In this document: positions 25,243 through 33,898 of the stretch, piece by piece | Layout: every line of letters begins with the position of its first letter | How positions within the stretch are numbered: the stretch's first letter is position 1 | Assembly: GCF_020103695.1 (NCBI RefSeq) | Contig: NZ_JAHXBF010000011.1 | Span: 1-64,000 of the forward strand | DNA: 64,000 nucleotides | Direction of reading: 5' to 3' | Source of the DNA: Hyalangium versicolor | GTDB taxonomy: Bacteria; Myxococcota; Myxococcia; Myxococcales; Myxococcaceae | Notes under the pieces: generated by a model | Seen by the model: only the letters and a program-made list of their open reading frames with translations | The model's database searches: none | What the model was told of the DNA's origin: nothing | Translations under genes and position numbers: made by a program

Positions 25243-25553
25243 GCCGCTCCCTCTGTCTCGCTGTCAGAGAGTACGGACGGGCAAGGGCACGGTGGGTAAC
25301 CCGCAGGTAACGAGCCTCACCTCCCGCGTGCTTCCGAGTGTTGCATTTCATGACGCGGCGCAGCCAAACCGTTGCGAAATGCCACACTGCACACCGCATC
25401 ATGCGGTGAATACCCCAGAGCAAGGGGGGCTCTGCCTGCCTCTCCAGGTGAGGGAGAATGCTCCAAGGCTGGCATCCGCGTTGCTCCAAAGGGCTGGGCG
25501 TCACTCCCCGACCCGAGCCGCCGAGCACGGGTGTCATCCATGAGGGCCAACCC
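25243..25553. other. Divergent intergenic region
   Basis: 311 bp between the DUF4139 gene and the DUF4388 gene. Holds two dyads: GCATTTC (25343-25349) with GAAATGC (25376-25382), and the 17-bp palindrome listed separately. No small gene seen. Confidence 0.5.
25392..25408. promoter_or_regulatory. 17-bp perfect palindrome, operator candidate
   Basis: CACCGCAT-C-ATGCGGTG, perfect 8-bp arms around one base. Its size suits a dimeric regulator. It lies about 150 bp before the DUF4388 gene start. Confidence 0.45.
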
Positions 25554-26414
25554 ATGAAGAGCATTCTGGTGGTTGCTGCCGAACCGTATGTGCGCAATGC
25601 AGTGACGGAGGCCTTTCGGCTCCACTGCGATGAATTTTCGATACGCGTGGTGGCGGAAGCAGAAAAAGCCGCGGAGTCCATGAGGACGCGCAAGGTGGAT
25701 CTCCTGATCAGCGTGCCTTCCACGGAGGAACTGGATGACTTCCGGCTCCTGGCCTTCGTGTTGAACTGCTGCCCCCGGCTGCCGGTGATGGTGATGAGCC
25801 CTCGCAAGAGGAAGAAGGAGCGCGCCTCTCCTCGAGCCACGTTCCAGGTCCCTCACCTTCCGATGTTTCCGACGCGTGAGACGCTGCTCTCTCGCGTCCG
25901 GCAGTGTCTGGATCCCCGGATGACGGAACAATGCCAGGGCGTGACACTCCCCGGGTTGATCCAGGTGCTCCACGAGGAGCACGTGACGTGTAGGGTGCTC
26001 GTGACCCAAGGAGAGCGGCAGGGCAGGCTCCACTTCCTCTCGGGAGAGCTCGTCCACGCCCGCTGCGGGGCAGCCGAGGGAGACACGGCGGCGCTCCAGA
26101 TGGTGGGCTGGCGCACTCCGCGCGTCCTGCTGATGGGACAACCTCGAGACCTACGGCAGACCCTCAACATGCGGACGAGCCAGTTGCTGACGCTGATGGC
26201 CACAGCCGAGGCGGCTCAGGAGCAGGCGGCTCCCGCCCAGAAGAACTCCATGCCTCGAACCTACGCACAGCCTCCGAGACAAGACACCGTCGAGACCAAG
26301 CGCCAGACACGCCCCTGGTCGGAGCACGCCAACCGGCGTCTGAACTGGTGGGACAAGAAGCCCTCGGGGCAGTGGCTGTGGTGGCCCGCCTCCGACAAAC
26401 CCAAGGACGAGTGA
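25554..26414 (+). CDS. Response-regulator-like protein with DUF4388 domain
   Basis: 286 residues, ATG 25554 (MKSILVVAAEPYVRNAV). The N-terminal 110 residues fold like a receiver but lack the usual acidic pair and have VDLLISVPS where the phosphoacceptor Asp is expected, so phosphorylation is unlikely. Residues about 125-215 match DUF4388 (LIQVLHEEHVTCRVLVTQGERQGRLHFLSGELVHARCG). The tail is Trp-rich (NWWDKKPSGQWLWWP). Such proteins are common in myxobacterial signalling; function unknown. Confidence 0.75.
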   Translation: MKSILVVAAEPYVRNAVTEAFRLHCDEFSIRVVAEAEKAAESMRTRKVDLLISVPSTEELDDFRLLAFVLNCCPRLPVMVMSPRKRKKERASPRATFQVPHLPMFPTRETLLSRVRQCLDPRMTEQCQGVTLPGLIQVLHEEHVTCRVLVTQGERQGRLHFLSGELVHARCGAAEGDTAALQMVGWRTPRVLLMGQPRDLRQTLNMRTSQLLTLMATAEAAQEQAAPAQKNSMPRTYAQPPRQDTVETKRQTRPWSEHANRRLNWWDKKPSGQWLWWPASDKPKDE

Positions 26415-26435
26415 GCGCGGCGGACCGTCCGGCCA

Positions 26436-26460
26436 AACCTGTCTGCCAGGTGGACAGGTT
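26436..26460. repeat. Intergenic palindromic repeat, copy 2
   Basis: AACCTGTC (26436-26443), loop TGCCAGGTG, GACAGGTT (26453-26460). Same arms, loop length and loop start as 20018-20042; both copies also have a GCCAAACC-like flank. Between convergent genes, so it may act as a terminator. Confidence 0.6.
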
Positions 26461-26493
26461 CGGACAAACCGCGCCCGGAGGGGACCCCTCCCT

Positions 26494-28098
26494 TCAGCTC
26501 TTCGTCGCGGCAGCCAGCACCGTCTGGGCGCGGGGCAGCACCACCTCGAACCGTGCACCGCCCAGCTCCGCGCGTCCCGCCGTCACACGTCCGCCGTGCC
26601 GCTCCACGATTCCACGCGCGATGGCCAGCCCCAGCCCTGTGCCCGGCCGAGGCCCCTCGCGCTTGCGCCCGGTGACGAACGGCTGGAACAGACGCGGTAG
26701 CAGCTCCGGCGGAATGCCAGGACCGTTGTCCTCCACCACCACGCGAACCTGCTCCCCCTCCTGGGTGCACAGGGCCCGCAGCCTCGGCGCCGGCACCTCT
26801 CTCAAGGCCAGCAGCGCATTCTCGAAGAGCACCACCAGCACCTGGGAGAGCTGCGCCTGATCCGCCTCCAGTTCGAGGGGCTCCCCTTCCGGCTGCTCGA
26901 ACGCCACCTCCGGCGCCAGCGCTCCCAGTCCCTGGCGAGCTGTCGAGCAGGCCAGCGCTACCGTGGCGCGCAGATCCACGCGACGCAGCTCCAGGGGCCT
27001 CGGCCGGCCGTAGCGCAGCAGCTCATCCACGAAGTGGCTTGCCCGATCGATCTGCTCCCGCATCGCGGAGACAGCGTCGGGATCCGCGCCCTTCCGCTCC
27101 AGCAGCTTCAGGTGCGCCGCGAGCACGCCCAGCGGATTGCGCACCTCGTGTGCCACCGCGGACGTGAACTGTCCCAGCTCCGCCAACCGCGCCGCCTGAT
27201 CCGCCCGCTCCTCCTGCTTCACCAGCTCCTCGGCCAGCTCGCTCGCCGCCGCCCGCCCCTTCAACAGCCTCCGCCCCAGCCACTCCTGGAACCCCTGCCG
27301 CACCGGCTCGAACGCGAGCGCCGCCAGCGCCAGCAGGAAGAGCGCGCCCACGCGGTACTCCCGCAGGAACGGCTGGCCGCTCCCCTCCATCAGCGTCAGC
27401 ACCCCGAACAGAAAGCCCGCGGACAGCACCGCTGCCAGCGCCGAGTACAGCAGGCTCCGCTCCAGCAGCCGCCGATCGCTCTCCGCCTGGTGGCCGCCAA
27501 TCACTTGCGCCAGCACGAGCAACCCGCCCAGCACCAGGTACATGCCGAACGGCAGCGCATACCCGCTCGACAGGAGCATCGCGTTGCTGATGCCCCCCGA
27601 GTACGTCAGCACCCCGGCAATGCCCAGTCCCCGCAGCAATGGGCGCCGATCGGCCGGAGTCACCCGGTACTCGCGCAGCAGGTGGACGAGCGGCACGGTC
27701 GCCGCCACCACCGCCAGCACCATCGCCGGCCAGAACAGGGGGCCCCGAGTCATCGCCAGCGGTCCATAGAGGACGTTGGGCTCCACCGCGCCGAGCACCG
27801 TCAGCCCCAGCGCCACGCAATAGGCAAACACCACCAGCCGGTACGAGCGCTGGCCGGTGAGGTTGTAGGCCGCGTGGAGGAAAGCCGCGGCCGTGAAGGT
27901 GCCGAGCGACACGAGGCGCTCTCCCAGCCACATCGTACGAGGCATGCACAGCATCAGCAGCGTGCCACTCCACGCCGCCACCGACAGACAGTAGAAGGCC
28001 AGGCCCCGCGCGTTCCTCGCACGGAGCGTGGCGGTAAAACACAGCAGCAAGGCGACCGAGATGACCGGCACCAGGCTGTAGGCGAAGAGAGGCCCCAT
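26494..28098 (-). CDS. Membrane histidine kinase
   Basis: 534 residues from ATG 28098; a TTG at 28128 would add 10. The first 270 residues hold about eight membrane segments, like kinases with a 7TM-type input domain. Then H-box FTSAVAHEVRNPLGVLAAH, an N-box (VLVVLFENALLALRE) and G boxes VEDNGPGIP and GTGLGLAIARGIVERHGG. Last gene of a four-gene minus-strand operon of membrane proteins; its response regulator is not in the window. Confidence 0.88.
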   Translation of the reverse strand: MGPLFAYSLVPVISVALLLCFTATLRARNARGLAFYCLSVAAWSGTLLMLCMPRTMWLGERLVSLGTFTAAAFLHAAYNLTGQRSYRLVVFAYCVALGLTVLGAVEPNVLYGPLAMTRGPLFWPAMVLAVVAATVPLVHLLREYRVTPADRRPLLRGLGIAGVLTYSGGISNAMLLSSGYALPFGMYLVLGGLLVLAQVIGGHQAESDRRLLERSLLYSALAAVLSAGFLFGVLTLMEGSGQPFLREYRVGALFLLALAALAFEPVRQGFQEWLGRRLLKGRAAASELAEELVKQEERADQAARLAELGQFTSAVAHEVRNPLGVLAAHLKLLERKGADPDAVSAMREQIDRASHFVDELLRYGRPRPLELRRVDLRATVALACSTARQGLGALAPEVAFEQPEGEPLELEADQAQLSQVLVVLFENALLALREVPAPRLRALCTQEGEQVRVVVEDNGPGIPPELLPRLFQPFVTGRKREGPRPGTGLGLAIARGIVERHGGRVTAGRAELGGARFEVVLPRAQTVLAAATKS

Positions 28099-28128
28099 TC
28101 CCGGGGACTTTGACAGAACCCGAGCCAA

Positions 28129-28782
28129 TCAGCCCGCCGCGAGAAGCCCTTCGGTCACCTCCTCCACGCTGGAGGCCACCGACTGGAGCAACTCCACCAA
28201 CTCCGCGTCCGGCCTCCCCGCGAACTTGAGCAGTTGCAGCCGCGAGCCCATCTCCTCCAACTGGAGCACCACCCGCTCCAGGTCCGCCGCCGTCCGCTCC
28301 CGCATGGCCCCCAGCCGCTCCATGTTCTTCAGCCGCGCCTGAACGCTCTGCACCCGCGCGTCGTCCGCAGTCAGCCCCCGCCGCGCCAGCGCCTCGAGTT
28401 GCTGGGACGCCGCGCTCCGATCGAACTCGGGGGTGGCCAGCAGCGCGTCCATCTCCGCCACCCGCGCCTCCATCTTCCCCACGGCCTCCACCAGTCCTCG
28501 CAGCCGAGCCACCTCGGGGCGCAGCACGTCCGCCGCCAATCCCTCCACCTGCCCCACCGCCGCCAGCAATCGGGACTGCGCGGCCCGGGCCGGCGGAGTC
28601 ATCGGCGCCGCCGGACGCGTCGACGAGAGCAGGAACGGCGCGAACACGGGCCAGAAGAAGATCCCGGCCACGAAGGTGACGACGCGCGCGCCCGGGCCCT
28701 TGCCCTCGGCTCGGAGCACGAGCGCCACCGCCACGACTCCACCCAGCAACAGGTACAGGATGCAGGTTTCCACGAAGCCCAT
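28129..28782 (-). CDS. Membrane-anchored coiled-coil protein
   Basis: 217 residues from ATG 28782. Two membrane segments (residues about 5-22 and 34-55), then a long helical region from residue 65 on (VARLRGLVEAVGKMEARVAEMDAL, ARLKNMERLGAMRERTAADLERVVLQLEEMGSRLQLL) predicted to be coiled coil. Lies 30 nt upstream of the histidine kinase and 13 nt after the membrane protein before it. Probably a partner of the kinase. Family not recognised. Confidence 0.7.
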   Translation of the reverse strand: MGFVETCILYLLLGGVVAVALVLRAEGKGPGARVVTFVAGIFFWPVFAPFLLSSTRPAAPMTPPARAAQSRLLAAVGQVEGLAADVLRPEVARLRGLVEAVGKMEARVAEMDALLATPEFDRSAASQQLEALARRGLTADDARVQSVQARLKNMERLGAMRERTAADLERVVLQLEEMGSRLQLLKFAGRPDAELVELLQSVASSVEEVTEGLLAAG

Positions 28783-28795
28783 GGCAGCCTCCTCC

Positions 28796-29476
28796 TCACA
28801 ACCGGGAGCCGAGCGCCTCGCCCAGCCGATACAGGGCCACCGGCGCCACCGCCGTGTAGACAGCGCCCCAGCACAGGACGAGCCGACGCAGGAAGTGGCC
28901 TCGGCGCTTGTGGGTGATGGGCAGGTGCTCGGCCATGTCGCAGAAGCCGCGGTACACGGCGCGGATGCCCAGCAGCCCCACCACGAAGGGCAGGCACAGG
29001 CCCGCGAACAGCGCGGTGCCCGGCGCATCGAACACACCCACCACCGTCCCCAGCAGCCACGCCGCGTAGAACGGAATCACTCCGAGGAGCAGCACGGACT
29101 TGGTCGCCTGCGCGCGCAACGCCTGGGCCGTCACCAGCCGGAACGACGCGTCCAGCCCCGACAGCTGCGTGTAGAAGTAGAAGGATGGCAGGCAGATGCA
29201 CAGCGCCCCGAGGAACGCGCCCACCAGCGCCAGCGGCATCCACACCACCGGGTGCCCGGACTGATACCAGGCCAGCGAATGGCTCGCGGGAAACAGCGAA
29301 GCAGCCAGCCCCAGCACCCCACCGTGAACGGTGAGCCCCAGCACCGAGAGCGCGAGGAGCTTCTGGATGATCTCGGGCAGGCCCGCCTCGTCCCGCATCA
29401 AGCGGTGGAGGTGCGCCTCGCCGCGCAGGATGAGATCGAACATCCCCGGGACGGGAGAAGAAAAAGCAGCGTCCAT
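28796..29476 (-). CDS. Multi-pass membrane protein, Yip1-like
   Basis: 226 residues, about six hydrophobic segments after a 35-residue N-terminal helix (MFDLILRGEAHLHRLMRDEAGLPEI). Contains FPASHSLAWYQSGHPVVWMPLALVGAFLGALCICLPSFYFY. General design matches Yip1-type proteins and parallels the next gene upstream, so the two may be distant paralogues. Operon spacing 12 nt to the upstream gene. Function unknown. Confidence 0.65.
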   Translation of the reverse strand: MDAAFSSPVPGMFDLILRGEAHLHRLMRDEAGLPEIIQKLLALSVLGLTVHGGVLGLAASLFPASHSLAWYQSGHPVVWMPLALVGAFLGALCICLPSFYFYTQLSGLDASFRLVTAQALRAQATKSVLLLGVIPFYAAWLLGTVVGVFDAPGTALFAGLCLPFVVGLLGIRAVYRGFCDMAEHLPITHKRRGHFLRRLVLCWGAVYTAVAPVALYRLGEALGSRL

Positions 29477-29488
29477 GGCAGCCTCCGG

Positions 29489-30097
29489 TCAGGCGTCGAA
29501 GTGGAAGAGGGAGAACAGGGTCATCAGCTCCGCGCCAATGACACCCACCAGGGCCAGCCACAGCGTGGCGTAGGCGCGGCTGTGCGCGGGCTCCAGCGCC
29601 TTCATGGTCCGCAGGAACACATCCACCATGCAGATGCCCACGCCCACGAACACCAGGAGGTTCACCGCCAGCCGCACCAGCCCGTATGGCAGCGCCAGCC
29701 CGAAGAACCAGGTGATGGGAATGCTCGCCATCAGCGCCATCGAGCCGAAGCTCACCGTCGTCAGCGCCGCCAGCAGCGTGGTGGACGCATCCAGCTTCGA
29801 GCCCAGCGCCGAGTTGAGGATGTAGAGCGCCGGTAGCGCCAGCGCCCACGCGAGCCCCGCCGCCACCGGAGCCTTCACCAGCCCTCCCAGCATCCCGTCC
29901 CAGCCCTCGTGCAGCCGCATCACCAGGCCGTAGGCGGCAATCCCCAGCACCGCGTTGGCCAGCAGCACGGGGAAGATGAGCGGGCGAGGGCCCGGCGTCA
30001 GCCGGCGATCCCTCCAGCGCGTGGTGAACTCCTCGGGTCGTCGCAGCGCCACCCCCACCTCGTGGAGGGCGATGCGCAAGTCACTCGTCAGGCTCAT
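29489..30097 (-). CDS. Multi-pass membrane protein, Yip1-like, first gene of operon
   Basis: 202 residues; ATG 30097 with AGGAGG upstream. N-terminal soluble 40 residues (VGVALRRPEEFTTRWRDR), then five to six membrane segments. The N-terminus resembles Yip1 family members. First of four co-oriented genes (two membrane proteins, coiled-coil protein, histidine kinase) with gaps of 12, 13 and 30 nt. Confidence 0.65.
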   Translation of the reverse strand: MSLTSDLRIALHEVGVALRRPEEFTTRWRDRRLTPGPRPLIFPVLLANAVLGIAAYGLVMRLHEGWDGMLGGLVKAPVAAGLAWALALPALYILNSALGSKLDASTTLLAALTTVSFGSMALMASIPITWFFGLALPYGLVRLAVNLLVFVGVGICMVDVFLRTMKALEPAHSRAYATLWLALVGVIGAELMTLFSLFHFDA

Positions 30098-30347
30098 GGG
30101 TGTTCCTCCTGTGCGCCCCCCAAGAGCACCCGCTGTGCCAGCCCGCCCGCTCTGTCTTCTCGCGGGTTTGGCGCTCCCGCCGTCACCGCCGTGGACAGCG
30201 GCTGACGCCGAGATTGACGCCTGCCCGCCCAGCCGCCGAGAGACGCCCGGCCCTCGACTACTCCTCAGACGTGATTCACATCCACGCGCCGTGGTCTACG
30301 CTGCGCGCCCGTTCGGGGTACACGGTCCCGAACCTTCAGGAGCCCTT

Positions 30348-31211
30348 GTGCAGTCCTTCTTCATGGTCGCGGCTGGAGCCACCCTCTGGGGCTTCTGGTC
30401 GCTCTTCCTGCGCCCCGCGGGCCTCACCGGCCAGCAGAGCGCCCTGCTGGCACTGCTCACCGTCGCCCTCCCCACTCCGTTCCTCCTGAACAAGCAGGCG
30501 CTGAAGGACAGACGAGCCATCCTGGCGCTCGTCATCATGGGCGTGGCCGACGCCATCAACGTGGCCCTCTTCTTCGCCGCCGTGAACATCGGCCCCGTCT
30601 CCGTCGCCGTGCTCACCCACTACCTGGCCCCCCTGCTCGTCGCCCTCACGGCGCCGTGGGTGGCCCGCGAACCCCGCTCGCCCCGCGCACTCATTGGAGC
30701 CCCACTGACTTCATTGGGATTGGCCCTGCTCCTCTGGAAGCCAGGCGCGAGCTTCTCGGGGTGGACGGCGCTGCTCGGGGCCGGCAGCGCCATCTTCTTC
30801 GCCATCACCGTCTTCACCGCCAAGGAAGCGGCTCGCGCCTGGTCTCCCCTGGGCGTCACCTCCGTCCACTCGGCCGTCTCCGTCGTCACCCTGCTGCTCT
30901 TGTTCGGCCGCGGCGCCCTGCCCCCGCTCACCCCCTCGGCGCTGTGGATCGTCGCCGGCGGCGTGCTGTGCGCACTCACCGGCAACATCCTCTTCAACAC
31001 CGGCCTGCGCCGCATCCCCGCCGCCACCACCGGAGCACTCACCTATATGGAGCCGCTCACCGCCACCCTCATCGGCTGGCTCTGCTTCCATGAGGAACTG
31101 GGGCCTCTGGGGCTTCTCGGAGGCGGCCTCGTCCTGGGCTTGGGTGTCTGGGTGGCAACGGAACCCCGCTCATCCCGTTCGCCTTTACCATCAATTTCTG
31201 GTACTTCTTGA
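30348..31211 (+). CDS. EamA/DMT-family transporter
   Basis: 287 residues. GTG 30348 chosen because CAGGAG lies 5 nt upstream (30337-30342). Ten predicted membrane helices in two EamA repeats: first ATLWGFWSLFLRP to LLWKPG, second TALLGAGSAIFFAITVFTAKEAA to LGGGLVLGLGVWV. The second repeat has TGNILFNTGLRRIPAATTGALTYMEPLTATLIGWLCFHEELGPLG, typical of drug/metabolite exporters. Substrate unknown. The 250-bp region before it is divergent with the membrane operon and shows no further gene. Confidence 0.88.
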   Translation: MQSFFMVAAGATLWGFWSLFLRPAGLTGQQSALLALLTVALPTPFLLNKQALKDRRAILALVIMGVADAINVALFFAAVNIGPVSVAVLTHYLAPLLVALTAPWVAREPRSPRALIGAPLTSLGLALLLWKPGASFSGWTALLGAGSAIFFAITVFTAKEAARAWSPLGVTSVHSAVSVVTLLLLFGRGALPPLTPSALWIVAGGVLCALTGNILFNTGLRRIPAATTGALTYMEPLTATLIGWLCFHEELGPLGLLGGGLVLGLGVWVATEPRSSRSPLPSISGTS

Positions 31212-31283
31212 ATAGCGTAAATGCCCGTTTGCTACTAACAATTGGAACGAGTCCGAGGAGATCCCCTCTCAGCGCCGTGCCGT

Positions 31284-31841
31284 ATGGAAAGCCCTTCCGA
31301 CAGCCGCGACTACCGAGTCCTCTTTTTCTGCCCCGCCTCCACGGCGCGATTGGAGCGCATCGAGGCGCCGATCCGGCGGCTGTTGTCGCGCATTCAGGCG
31401 CCTCCCGCGGAGCTGACGCCCATTGATGAGGCAGGCACGCTGACCGAGGCCGGCTGGAAGGTCTTCATGGTGCGCTCGCTCACGGAGCGCTCCGCCGCGC
31501 ACGCCCTGGCCGCGTACGTGAGCGAGATCACCTGCACGCTGGCGGCGGAGCTGAATGGAGAGGTGCTGGGGCTCTACATCGACGTGTCGGGAGACTCGGC
31601 GCGCATCTGCCGATGTGGCCCGGAGGACGGACCCGAGACGTTCGCGGGTCGGCGCCCGGTAGCGCTGGGCCGCACGGCCGAGTGGCTCGAAGTCTCTCCG
31701 GCGGGGCTGTCCGCGCTGTTCCAGGTGGATATGCCGGACGACTACGAGCCGGACGCCGAGGATCGCTTCGTCGAGCAGAAGCTGCGCGAGGCCCGCCAGT
31801 TCATGGAGCAGTACCGGCGGCAGAACAAGATCAGCACATGA
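31284..31841 (+). CDS. Hypothetical protein coupled to the tapT-like gene
   Basis: 185 residues from ATG 31284; a TTG at 31242 is an alternative. A compact alpha/beta protein: YRVLFFCPASTARLERIEAPIRRLLSR at the start, SEITCTLAAELNGEVLGLYIDVSGDSARICRCGPED in the middle, and a helical tail. Its TGA overlaps the next ATG as ATGA, so the two products may act together. Not recognised. Confidence 0.65.
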   Translation: MESPSDSRDYRVLFFCPASTARLERIEAPIRRLLSRIQAPPAELTPIDEAGTLTEAGWKVFMVRSLTERSAAHALAAYVSEITCTLAAELNGEVLGLYIDVSGDSARICRCGPEDGPETFAGRRPVALGRTAEWLEVSPAGLSALFQVDMPDDYEPDAEDRFVEQKLREARQFMEQYRRQNKIST

Positions 31842-32431
31842 GGTCTCGCACTCCGGCGGACCTCGCGGGCCGGTGCCCGCGATGCTACCTGCCGACGCGG
31901 CTGTGCCTGTGTGCCGAGGTGCCACGTCTGGAGACGCGCACCGAGTACCTGGTCATCCGCCACAACAAGGAGAAGGAGAAGTCCACCAACACGGCGCGGC
32001 TGGCGGCGCTGGCCCTCTCGCAGTGCCAGGTGCTCACCTATGGAGCTCCGGGTGAGCGCTTCGACGCCTCGGTCCTGGAGGGCTCCGACACGTGGCTGCT
32101 CTTCCCGGATTCACAGCCGCCCGCTTCGGATGCACCTCCCCCACGTCGACTGGTGGTGCTGGACGGGAACTGGGGACAGGCCCGGAGGATGCTGCAACGG
32201 ATGCCGGTGCTGCGGAGGATGCCAGGGCTGGCCCTGCCGCCGCCCCCGCCGAACACGCGAAGGCTGCGCCGCCCACCGAACCCCGAGGGCATGTCCACGC
32301 TGGAGGCCATGGCCGGCGCCGTGGCGCTCCTCGAAGGAGAGGAGCTGGCCCGGCAGCTCTACGCGCTGCACGAGCTGATGATCGACCGAGTCCTGGCGAG
32401 CCGAGGGCGGCTTGGCGAGGAGTGGCAGTGA
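31838..32431 (+). CDS. tRNA-uridine aminocarboxypropyltransferase (DTW domain)
   Basis: 197 residues, ATG 31838. DTW-domain family (TapT/TuaA), which transfers the aminocarboxypropyl group of S-adenosylmethionine to uridine in tRNA (acp3U47 in E. coli). N-terminal zinc-type motif CPRCYLPTRLCLC, then LVIRHNKEKEKSTNTARLAALAL and LVVLDGNWGQARRML; the usual DGTW is DGNW here. C-terminal LSTLEAMAGAV-type segment and ALHELMIDRVLA. Its stop abuts the convergent dsbD stop with no gap. Confidence 0.88.
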   Translation: MRSRTPADLAGRCPRCYLPTRLCLCAEVPRLETRTEYLVIRHNKEKEKSTNTARLAALALSQCQVLTYGAPGERFDASVLEGSDTWLLFPDSQPPASDAPPPRRLVVLDGNWGQARRMLQRMPVLRRMPGLALPPPPPNTRRLRRPPNPEGMSTLEAMAGAVALLEGEELARQLYALHELMIDRVLASRGRLGEEWQ

Positions 32432-33841
32432 TCAGCGGACCTTCTTGAGCTCCTCGGTGAAGGGCTTGGGCTCCAGGAAGCCGGTGACGCGGGGATTCTT
32501 GAGGATCTCCCCGCTCGAGGAGACGAAGGCCACGGTGGGCAGGCCCTCGACGCCGAAGCGCTCCATCAGCGCATCGAGCGAATCCTCGCTGTTGGTCGCA
32601 TCGATCTTGATGCTGAGGAAGCGTCCCGCCTCGGAGATGACCTCCGGGGCCGGATACGTCTCACGGTCCAGCTCCTTACAGGCCGCGCACCAGTCCGCGA
32701 AGAAGTCGATCAGCACGGGCTTGCCCTCGGTGCGGGCCAGGGCGAGCGCCTTGTCGAACTCCTGGGCGGAGAAGCTGGCCTGCTTGGCGGGCATGACCTG
32801 GTGCCACAGGAAGGAGGGAGCCTGGGGAGGCTGCGCCCAGCCCAGCTTCACCCAGAGCGCGCCGGTGGGAGCGGCATCCATCGCGCCCACGCGGATGACG
32901 ATGGCGAACACCACGAGCGCCACCCCCGCGGCCTTGATGGCGAACTCCCGTGCGTTGGACTTGAAGGACAGGTGGACGGCGCCCACCACGACGCCCAGCG
33001 CCGCAATCCCACCGGTGATGAAGGCTCCCGGCACGCGGCCGATCTGCGCGGCCACGCCCTTCACGGTGTCACGGGCCCAGGGGAATGCATCCCGCAGGTA
33101 CGAGATGGCGAGCGCCACGAGGATGATGCCGAGCACGCTCTTCACCCACTCCATCCACTCGCCGCCGCGAGGCAGCCGCACGGTGAAGACGCCGATGAGG
33201 AAGAACGGCACGCCGATGCCCAGCGCATAGATGAAGAGCAGGCCCGCACCGAGCGGCATGTTCGCCGTCTTGGCCACGAACGCGAGCAGGCCGGTGAGCA
33301 CGGGCCCGGTGCACGGCGCCGCGAGGAACCCGGACACGCTGCCCATGAGGAACGCGCCGGCCAGGCCCGCGCCGCCCACGGAGTTCAACCGCTGCTGCAG
33401 CCCATACGGCAGCGCCAACTCGAAGGCGCCGAACATGGACGTAGCCAGCACCAGGAGGAACACGGCCAGCCCCGTCACCACCCCGGGGTGGCCGAGCAGG
33501 GCACCAAAGGCCTGCCCCGTCTTGGCCGCCAGCACTCCGAGCGCGCTGAAGACCACCCCCATGCCGATGATGTACGAGGAAGTGAGCAACAGCGCCTTCC
33601 CTCGCCCCTCGGCCTTGCGAGCGCCGAACACAGACACGGTGATGGGGATGAGCGGATAGACGCAGGGCGTCAAGGACGTAAGGAGGCCGCCGGCGAAGAC
33701 GACAGCGGCCCCCAGGAACAGGCTGCCCGAGGCGAGGAACTGCGAGGCATCCAGCCCAGCGCTGGGGCCGGTGGGCATGAGCCAGGGAACGAGCGCCACG
33801 GCGATGCCGCACGCCGCGGCAAGGATTCCGACCTTCTTCAC
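32432..33841 (-). CDS. DsbD-like thiol:disulfide interchange protein
   Basis: 469 residues from GTG 33841, with AGGAGG upstream. Moves reducing power from cytoplasm to periplasm. Membrane domain with redox cysteines in LTSLTPCVYPLIP and FLAAPCTGPVLTGL, eight or more helices, then a periplasmic thioredoxin-like domain with WCAACKELDRE. The N-terminal periplasmic alpha domain of full DsbD (about 565 residues in E. coli) is missing, so it may hand electrons to a separate partner. Lies 57 nt after the flotillin-like gene on the same strand. Confidence 0.9.
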   Translation of the reverse strand: MKKVGILAAACGIAVALVPWLMPTGPSAGLDASQFLASGSLFLGAAVVFAGGLLTSLTPCVYPLIPITVSVFGARKAEGRGKALLLTSSYIIGMGVVFSALGVLAAKTGQAFGALLGHPGVVTGLAVFLLVLATSMFGAFELALPYGLQQRLNSVGGAGLAGAFLMGSVSGFLAAPCTGPVLTGLLAFVAKTANMPLGAGLLFIYALGIGVPFFLIGVFTVRLPRGGEWMEWVKSVLGIILVALAISYLRDAFPWARDTVKGVAAQIGRVPGAFITGGIAALGVVVGAVHLSFKSNAREFAIKAAGVALVVFAIVIRVGAMDAAPTGALWVKLGWAQPPQAPSFLWHQVMPAKQASFSAQEFDKALALARTEGKPVLIDFFADWCAACKELDRETYPAPEVISEAGRFLSIKIDATNSEDSLDALMERFGVEGLPTVAFVSSSGEILKNPRVTGFLEPKPFTEELKKVR

Positions 33842-33898
33842 GTCTGACGACCTCCTGAGCTCCCTTGCCTCCTTATATACGCCGAAGCCGGCGGCCCG

